This document shows, in pieces, positions 60,318 to 64,000 of a stretch of 64,000 nucleotides of DNA. Location of the stretch: assembly GCA_016218105.1 (NCBI GenBank), contig JACRET010000095.1:1-64000 (forward strand). Direction: 5' to 3'. The translations under genes were made by a program, and so were the position numbers. Position 1 is the first letter of the stretch; each line of letters opens with the position of its first letter. This stretch comes from Deltaproteobacteria bacterium (GTDB lineage Bacteria; Desulfobacterota; GWC2-55-46). The notes below the pieces were generated by a model that saw only the letters and a list, made by a program, of their open reading frames with translations, had not been told where the DNA came from and searched no databases.

Positions 60318-61865
60318 CTAATCGCCCTCGTCGCGAGTCACCCTCAGTACCTCCTCAAGGCTTGTTATTCCGGATGAGGCCTTCTCTATCCCGTCCTCCA
60401 TCATAGTCTCCATGCCCCTGGAAACGGCATACCTTTTTATGGTGTCGGAGTCCTGGTTCTTAAGTATCATCGGGCGCATCTCCGCTCCGGGGATAAGGAA
60501 CTCGAATATGCCCATGCGGCCGAAGTATCCGGTATTCAGGCATCTCTCGCACCCGACAGGCCTCCACAAGACCGGCGGAGGCGATTTAAAGAGCTGCGCT
60601 TCCCCGGCCCCGGGCTCATACGAGGCCTTGCATTTGCCGCAGAGCACCCTTACGAGCCTCTGGGCCAGCACGCCTGATAGGGATGAGGCTACAAGGAAAG
60701 GCTCTATGCCCATGTCAACGAGCCTTGTTACGGCGCTCGCGGTGTCGTTGGTATGTAACGTGGATAATACGAGATGGCCCGTAAGAGAAGCCTGTATGGC
60801 TATCTCCGCCGTCTCCCTGTCCCTTATCTCTCCGACCATTATGATGTCGGGGTCCTGCCGGAGTATCGAGCGCAGTCCGTGTGCGAAGGTCAGGCCTATC
60901 TTGGGGTTTACGTGGACCTGCCCGATCCCTTTAAGCTGATACTCCACCGGGTCTTCCACGGTTATTATATTTCTTCTGGTCGAATTTACGCTGCTTATGG
61001 CGGAGTACAATGTCGTCGTTTTACCTGACCCGGTCGGCCCGGTAACGAGTATTATCCCGTTGTTCTTCGTGAGCAGGCCTTCCATCGAAAGGACCTGCTC
61101 CGCGTTAAGCCCGAGTTTTGAGAGTTCTATTATCTCGCCCTTTCTGTCAAGGATACGGAGCACGACACGCTCGCCGTAAGAGGTCGGTATGACGGATACC
61201 CTGACGTAGATGTCTTTTCCGGCGATCAGGAGCCTGATCTTTCCGTCCTGCGGCAGCCTCTTCTCGGCTATGTCGAGCCCGCCCATTATCTTGACCCTGC
61301 TCACCAGCGCTTCCTGTATCGACTTGGGAGGGGTGAGCACCGGATAAAGCACGCCATCGACCCTGTAGCGCACCTCGACTTCTTTTTCGTACGGCTCTAT
61401 GTGAATATCGCTTGCCCTGTCTTTTACCGCCTGAAATAGCAGCGAATTCAGAAGCTTGATTATCGGCGCTTCGTCGGCCAGGTCTATCAGGTCTTTCGGC
61501 TCCTCCCAGGCTGTAAGCGATTCGACTGCATCATCGTTAAGCCCCTCCACCACATCCTGGGCTGACCCCGACAGGCGGTCGTAAAACCTGTTTATGGCCT
61601 TAAGTATCTCGCTCTCATCGGAGAATACGGGTATTACCGGCAGCCCAGTGATCCTCTCAAGCTCGTGGAGCGCGAATATGGACTTATGCCCCGCGATCGC
61701 CACAAGGAGGGAGCCGTCTTTTTTCTTGAGGGGCATTACGAGGTTTTTCTTTACGAACGTTAATGATACTGTGGAGAGCATCGAGGGGTCTATGTACTCA
61801 TCCTTTATCTCTTTTATGCGGTGAAATCCGCTCTCCGGCATCACCTCAAGCACGTCATTTTCCAT
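60318..61865 (-). CDS. gspE: Type II secretion ATPase GspE
   Basis: A 515-residue cytoplasmic ATPase driving pseudopilus assembly. The N1E domain is at about 20-140, Walker A is GPTGSGKTTTLYSA, the Asp and His boxes lie in ITVEDPVEYQLKGIGQVHVN and LVLSTLHTNDTASAVTR, and a tetracysteine zinc site follows (CGKC and CERC). The start is set at 61865 because sequence before it lies in the end of gspD; the overlap is 11 bases. Adjacent gspF confirms the role. Confidence 0.95.
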   Translation of the reverse strand: MENDVLEVMPESGFHRIKEIKDEYIDPSMLSTVSLTFVKKNLVMPLKKKDGSLLVAIAGHKSIFALHELERITGLPVIPVFSDESEILKAINRFYDRLSGSAQDVVEGLNDDAVESLTAWEEPKDLIDLADEAPIIKLLNSLLFQAVKDRASDIHIEPYEKEVEVRYRVDGVLYPVLTPPKSIQEALVSRVKIMGGLDIAEKRLPQDGKIRLLIAGKDIYVRVSVIPTSYGERVVLRILDRKGEIIELSKLGLNAEQVLSMEGLLTKNNGIILVTGPTGSGKTTTLYSAISSVNSTRRNIITVEDPVEYQLKGIGQVHVNPKIGLTFAHGLRSILRQDPDIIMVGEIRDRETAEIAIQASLTGHLVLSTLHTNDTASAVTRLVDMGIEPFLVASSLSGVLAQRLVRVLCGKCKASYEPGAGEAQLFKSPPPVLWRPVGCERCLNTGYFGRMGIFEFLIPGAEMRPMILKNQDSDTIKRYAVSRGMETMMEDGIEKASSGITSLEEVLRVTRDEGD

Positions 61866-63855
61866 TTTCTTTCGAATCTCCTCCGCCTTCTGTACGATCC
61901 TCTCCGGGATTGGGTATGTCTTTGCGGCTGCGCTCCCTGAATTCCAGGTCTTTCCTGTTCTTAAGCTCCTCAAGCCCCTTGAAATCATCGATGATGTACG
62001 GGGTGATGAATACAAGAAGGTTTGTCTTGAGGTTCTCGTCCGATTTGGTCTTGAAAAGCCAGCCCAGGAAAGGTATATCGCCGAGGAGCGGCACCTTGGT
62101 CATTGTGTTCGAGTTTTTATTCTGGATAAGGCCGCCTATTACGACTGTCTGGTTGTTTTTGACGACCACCATTGTCTTTGCGGAACGCTTTGTGGTTATA
62201 AGGTCGGCGGCTCCTGACACGCTGGTGGTGGAAATGGCGGATATCTCCTGATAGATATCGAGTTTTACGAAATCCCCCTCGCTTATCTTCGGCTTTATCT
62301 TGAGCCTTATGCCGACGTCCCGCCTTTCGATGGACTGGAGCACCGGCTGACCGGTAGTCGATGATTCGCGCTCCAGCTTGCTTAAGAAGGGGACGTTCTC
62401 GCCTACGACGATCTCGGCGTCGGAATTGTCGCTCGTAAGTATGTGCGGCGTGGATAAGACGTTAACCACGTTCTTGAAATCAGACAGAGAGAAGAGGGCG
62501 GCAAAACCAGGGGCTGACAGGTTGGTGGTGGTTCCGTCGGAGTTTGTAACCGGCACCGTCACGAAGTTTCCGAGCCCTCCGACCGTAAAACCAGCCAGTC
62601 CAGTAAGTATCGACTGTATGGATGAGGAATCGACTGTCCCGACGCCGCCTATCGCTATAGGGGAGCCGTCCTTCTCGGCCGCTATCCTGAATTTTGTGCC
62701 GAGGTCGATCGCCTTCTCCACGCTCACTTCGGTTATCATGGCCTCGACGAAGACCTGTTTCGGCCTCCTGTCAAGCTTCTGGATGACCTGAACGAGATTC
62801 TGGTAATCGGCATGGGATGCCATGATTATAAGGGAATTGGTAGCCTTGTCCGGGGTGACGGAAACCCTGCCGGTAAGTTCCTGGGTGAGCGGCAGGGCCT
62901 GAGACGCGCCGCCTGCCGGTGCTGCCGCGCCGGTGGGGGCCGCGCCCCTTAACAGGGAATCCAGAACCTTTCCCAGGTCTTCGGCATCTGCGTTCTCCAG
63001 ATAATATACGTTTATCCTGCTGCTTGCCTCTGGGGGCGGGACGTCGAGAATCTCGATAAAGCGTCTGAAGAAGACCCTCTCGTTCTGGCCTCCTGAAAGG
63101 ATAATGGCGTTAAGCCTGGAGTCAGGCGTTATGGTGCTCTCTCCGTTCGACTCTCCTGGCCGCCTTACCCCAAGCCTCCGCTGCTCTTCCTTTTTAAGTA
63201 TCTGGCTTATGGCCTCTGATTGCGAATATCTTAGATATATTATGTCCGGCGCTCCGGTGACGGGCGGAGAGTCGACCGACGCAAGTATTTTAAGTATCTT
63301 CTCTATGTTCTGTGCTGTATCCACCACAAGCAGGGCGTTCCTCGTGCCAAAGGTAGAGACCTGCCCGTTCCTTGATATGAGCGGCTGGATCACGGGGAAT
63401 GCTTCCTGTGTTGAGATATACTCAAGGGGGATAAGCCTGACGATATACTCGTCCGCCTTCGCCCTTTCCACATCCCTTAAGACCCTCGTGCCGCTCTGTT
63501 TGGCTTGGGAGGACGGTATTATCTTATAAGCCGACCCTGTCTGTATTACCGTGAAGTTCTTAAGCTCAAGGGCGGAGATAAAAAGGCTTAACGCCTCGTC
63601 GCTTGTAAGCTTCGCCGGCGCTATAATGGTGATCTTCCCCTTTAACGCCTCGTCATGGAGGAAGTTCCTGCCGGTGATCTCGCTCATTATCTTTACCAGG
63701 GACGAGATCTCGACATCCACGAAGTTGAGCGTGATCTTCTCGGCCGGCCGCTGCTTTTTCGCGGTTTTCTGCGCGGATGCCGGAGACGCGAAGAGCAATA
63801 TCAAAAGAAATATGAATACGCCTGGATGCCTGAATTTCCACATGCCGGTTTCCAT
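61855..63855 (-). CDS. gspD: Type II secretion secretin GspD
   Basis: Outer-membrane secretin of about 666 residues. A signal peptide (FIFLLILLFASPASA) is followed by N0 (ITLNFVDVEISSLVKIMSEITG), N1-N3 domains (about 110-330) and the secretin barrel (from about 440), including VPLLGDIPFLGWLFKTK. It forms the pore through which folded proteins leave. I place the start at 63855 (the Met at 63843 is also possible); the further upstream Mets lie before or across the predicted promoter at 63944-63949. It heads the gspD-gspE-gspF unit. Confidence 0.93.
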   Translation of the reverse strand: METGMWKFRHPGVFIFLLILLFASPASAQKTAKKQRPAEKITLNFVDVEISSLVKIMSEITGRNFLHDEALKGKITIIAPAKLTSDEALSLFISALELKNFTVIQTGSAYKIIPSSQAKQSGTRVLRDVERAKADEYIVRLIPLEYISTQEAFPVIQPLISRNGQVSTFGTRNALLVVDTAQNIEKILKILASVDSPPVTGAPDIIYLRYSQSEAISQILKKEEQRRLGVRRPGESNGESTITPDSRLNAIILSGGQNERVFFRRFIEILDVPPPEASSRINVYYLENADAEDLGKVLDSLLRGAAPTGAAAPAGGASQALPLTQELTGRVSVTPDKATNSLIIMASHADYQNLVQVIQKLDRRPKQVFVEAMITEVSVEKAIDLGTKFRIAAEKDGSPIAIGGVGTVDSSSIQSILTGLAGFTVGGLGNFVTVPVTNSDGTTTNLSAPGFAALFSLSDFKNVVNVLSTPHILTSDNSDAEIVVGENVPFLSKLERESSTTGQPVLQSIERRDVGIRLKIKPKISEGDFVKLDIYQEISAISTTSVSGAADLITTKRSAKTMVVVKNNQTVVIGGLIQNKNSNTMTKVPLLGDIPFLGWLFKTKSDENLKTNLLVFITPYIIDDFKGLEELKNRKDLEFRERSRKDIPNPGEDRTEGGGDSKENGK

Positions 63856-63943
63856 GTTTACGAAGAGAAGTTGGACGGATGAGACACGAAGGGACATCCC
63901 TGGCACGGAAGAATAGACGTGAATTCCATGCCGATGAAGAAGT

Positions 63944-63949
63944 ATTATA
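63944..63949 (-). promoter_or_regulatory. -10 box for gspDEF
   Basis: Minus-strand TATAAT, preceded by TGTGA, about 90 bases before the gspD start. No good -35 is visible. A start near 63937 would exclude the ATG at 63978 as gspD start. Confidence 0.45.
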
Positions 63950-64000
63950 TCACATAAATACGGGTACGGCTTACGCATGCTACCTTATCTGATAATGAAA

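Noticed and set aside
61866-62015. Longer gspE start
   Set aside because: The extra codons cover the end of gspD and do not resemble GspE; ATG 61865 opens the N1E domain.
63856-63978. Longer gspD start
   Set aside because: It crosses the TATAAT box at 63944-63949 and does not look like a signal peptide.

Overview
The window reads as a Gram-negative, envelope-rich bacterium of the Desulfobacterota/Nitrospirota type. Support for this is indirect: a full set of type II secretion proteins, Wza/Wzz/Wzx-type polysaccharide export, PrsK/PrsR/PrsT-type regulators, a Geobacter-like GEMM riboswitch and a surE-pcm-nlpD-sigma factor cluster. I cannot name a genus from the sequence alone.

Layout. 1-14.6 kb is mostly housekeeping: the tail of an acetolactate synthase-like gene, a palindromic mobile-looking element, a PQQ-type sugar dehydrogenase, glgB, surE-pcm-nlpD-sigma-apt, an anion permease, an rRNA methyltransferase, a GNAT/acyl-CoA synthetase fusion and gspN. 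14.7-23.9 kb (minus strand) holds two large TPR proteins, a UDP-sugar dehydrogenase and the PrsR/PrsK regulator pair of PEP-CTERM/EPS systems. At 24.0-26.1 kb one plus-strand unit stands apart: a Crp-like promoter, a GEMM-I riboswitch with the A20 (cGAMP-type) signature fused to a terminator, and an FN3/PKD surface protein ending in a CFI-box-CTERM tail. 26.1-58.9 kb is a minus-strand polysaccharide locus of 26 genes headed by a zinc-ribbon PilZ protein. It carries the export machinery (Wza, outer-membrane barrel, Wzz, MinD-like ATPase, J-like/BY-kinase fusion), an RfaH-like antiterminator followed by an ops-like site, a sugar transferase, a WbpB/E/D-like uronic acid pathway, glycosyltransferases, flippase, polymerase-like protein and modification enzymes. 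59.1-63.9 kb encodes GspF, GspE and GspD.

How it fits together. The nucleotide-sugar genes (UDP-sugar dehydrogenase at 19-20 kb, then WbpB/WbpD/WbpE-like and WecB/WbpI-like) could supply a diacetamido-uronic acid. The sugar transferase primes undecaprenyl phosphate, the glycosyltransferases extend the unit, Wzx flips it, the Wzy-like protein polymerises it and Wzz/Wza with the tyrosine kinase export it. Pyruvyl transfer, C-methylation and amidation would decorate it. Cyclic nucleotides appear at several levels: PilZ (c-di-GMP) at the EPS head, a cGAMP-type riboswitch, two Crp-like promoters with identical geometry, and a degenerate GGDEF-like domain in the sugar transferase. A 112-bp structured repeat occurs three times between genes. 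The asparagine synthase-like gene is cut by a single in-frame TGA.
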